A stretch of 32,224 bases of DNA from Chitinophagaceae bacterium (GTDB taxonomy: Bacteria; Bacteroidota; Bacteroidia; Chitinophagales; Chitinophagaceae). Positions 32,036-32,224 of the stretch are shown here, piece by piece. Every line of letters starts with the position of its first letter. Position 1 is the first letter of the stretch. The notes under the pieces are model-generated. The model saw only the letters and a list, made by a program, of their open reading frames with translations, had not been told where the DNA came from and searched no databases. The position numbers and the translations under genes were made by a program. Location of the stretch: assembly GCA_004028765.1 (NCBI GenBank), contig SAIX01000009.1, positions 1-32,224 of the forward strand, in the 5' to 3' direction.

Positions 32036-32224
32036 CTACTTAACATTGTCTGCAAACCGGATAACCATGGCAGAATCACTGTTTCGGGCGAGCACAAATG
32101 CGGGCTTCCCGTTTATAGTTATTTTTTTTATGTGCCTTACCTCACCCTTTACCTGCAGGCCGTTGATATTTGACACTGAAAAATTTCCTCCACCCCTGTT
32201 GAGCAGGACGGTACCGAAATCAGC
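32036..32224 (-). CDS. C-terminus of a second FG-GAP/CRTAC1-like protein, cut by window edge
   Basis: The minus-strand frame is open from the right edge to TAG (32038-32036), 62 codons. It reads ADFGTVLLNRGGGNFSVSN, then LQVKGEVRHIKKITING, then KPAFVLARNSDSAMVIRFAD. It aligns by eye with the end of the FG-GAP/ASPIC protein at 26367-29693 (YGTTLINKGEKSFSYL, then GLFVTGEVRSVQVVKN, then DDIFVGVNNDLLRVY). It is therefore the tail of a paralogous lipoprotein on the same strand. Domains beyond this tail are out of view. Confidence 0.8.
   Translation of the reverse strand, partial: ADFGTVLLNRGGGNFSVSNINGLQVKGEVRHIKKITINGKPAFVLARNSDSAMVIRFADNVK

Overview
The window looks like a chromosomal piece of a Bacteroidota genome, most likely a Chitinophagaceae relative. 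The reasons are a SusC/SusD pair, several secreted or lipoprotein carbohydrate enzymes, FG-GAP/ASPIC proteins, vanadium-haloperoxidase-like lipoproteins, a DUF6364-like antitoxin with a PIN toxin, no obvious Shine-Dalgarno sequences, and moderate GC content. I saw no rRNA, tRNA, CRISPR array, integrase or insertion sequence. The genus is inference.

Region 1 (1-5070) is a pectin-degradation operon on the minus strand. It encodes a CE12 acetylesterase fused to a GH28 polygalacturonase, a GH105 unsaturated-uronyl hydrolase with a DUF4350/ThuA-like tail, and the start of a pectinesterase cut by the left edge. A LacI-family regulator diverges from it (5071-6099). The leader of the pectin operon holds a textbook intrinsic terminator just before the first start codon.

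Region 2 (6096-18450) looks like a sucrose/alpha-glucoside locus. A secreted NTF2-like protein is followed by a minus-strand SusC/SusD pair. A divergent plus-strand operon encodes a GPH/SLC45-type sugar transporter, a PfkB fructokinase and an amylosucrase-type GH13. A second LacI regulator with a small lipoprotein gene converges on it. The likely route is uptake across both membranes, cleavage by the GH13 enzyme and phosphorylation of the released fructose. An exact 18-bp sequence of LacI-operator type occurs in both divergent promoter regions (4886 and 12140), with a variant before the NTF2-like gene (6581). This suggests one regulator touches both the pectin and the sugar regions. Both internal gaps of the plus operon carry unusual repeats: a tandem ~73-bp duplication with hairpins, and five tandem heptamers that run into the ATG.

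Region 3 (18522-29749) is a tight seven-gene minus-strand cluster running from a candidate promoter near 29720-29749 to a strong terminator at 18522-18549. It encodes an FG-GAP/ASPIC lipoprotein, a GH65 hydrolase, an unrecognised membrane-anchored protein, a divergent haloperoxidase/PAP2-like lipoprotein, two outer-membrane beta-barrel proteins, and a second haloperoxidase with a canonical active site. This paired oxidase/barrel arrangement is the best candidate here for an uncharacterised system.

Region 4 (29821-32224) holds a membrane-anchored GyrI-like protein, a DUF2200 protein, a toxin-antitoxin pair and, at the right edge, the C-terminus of a second FG-GAP-type protein.
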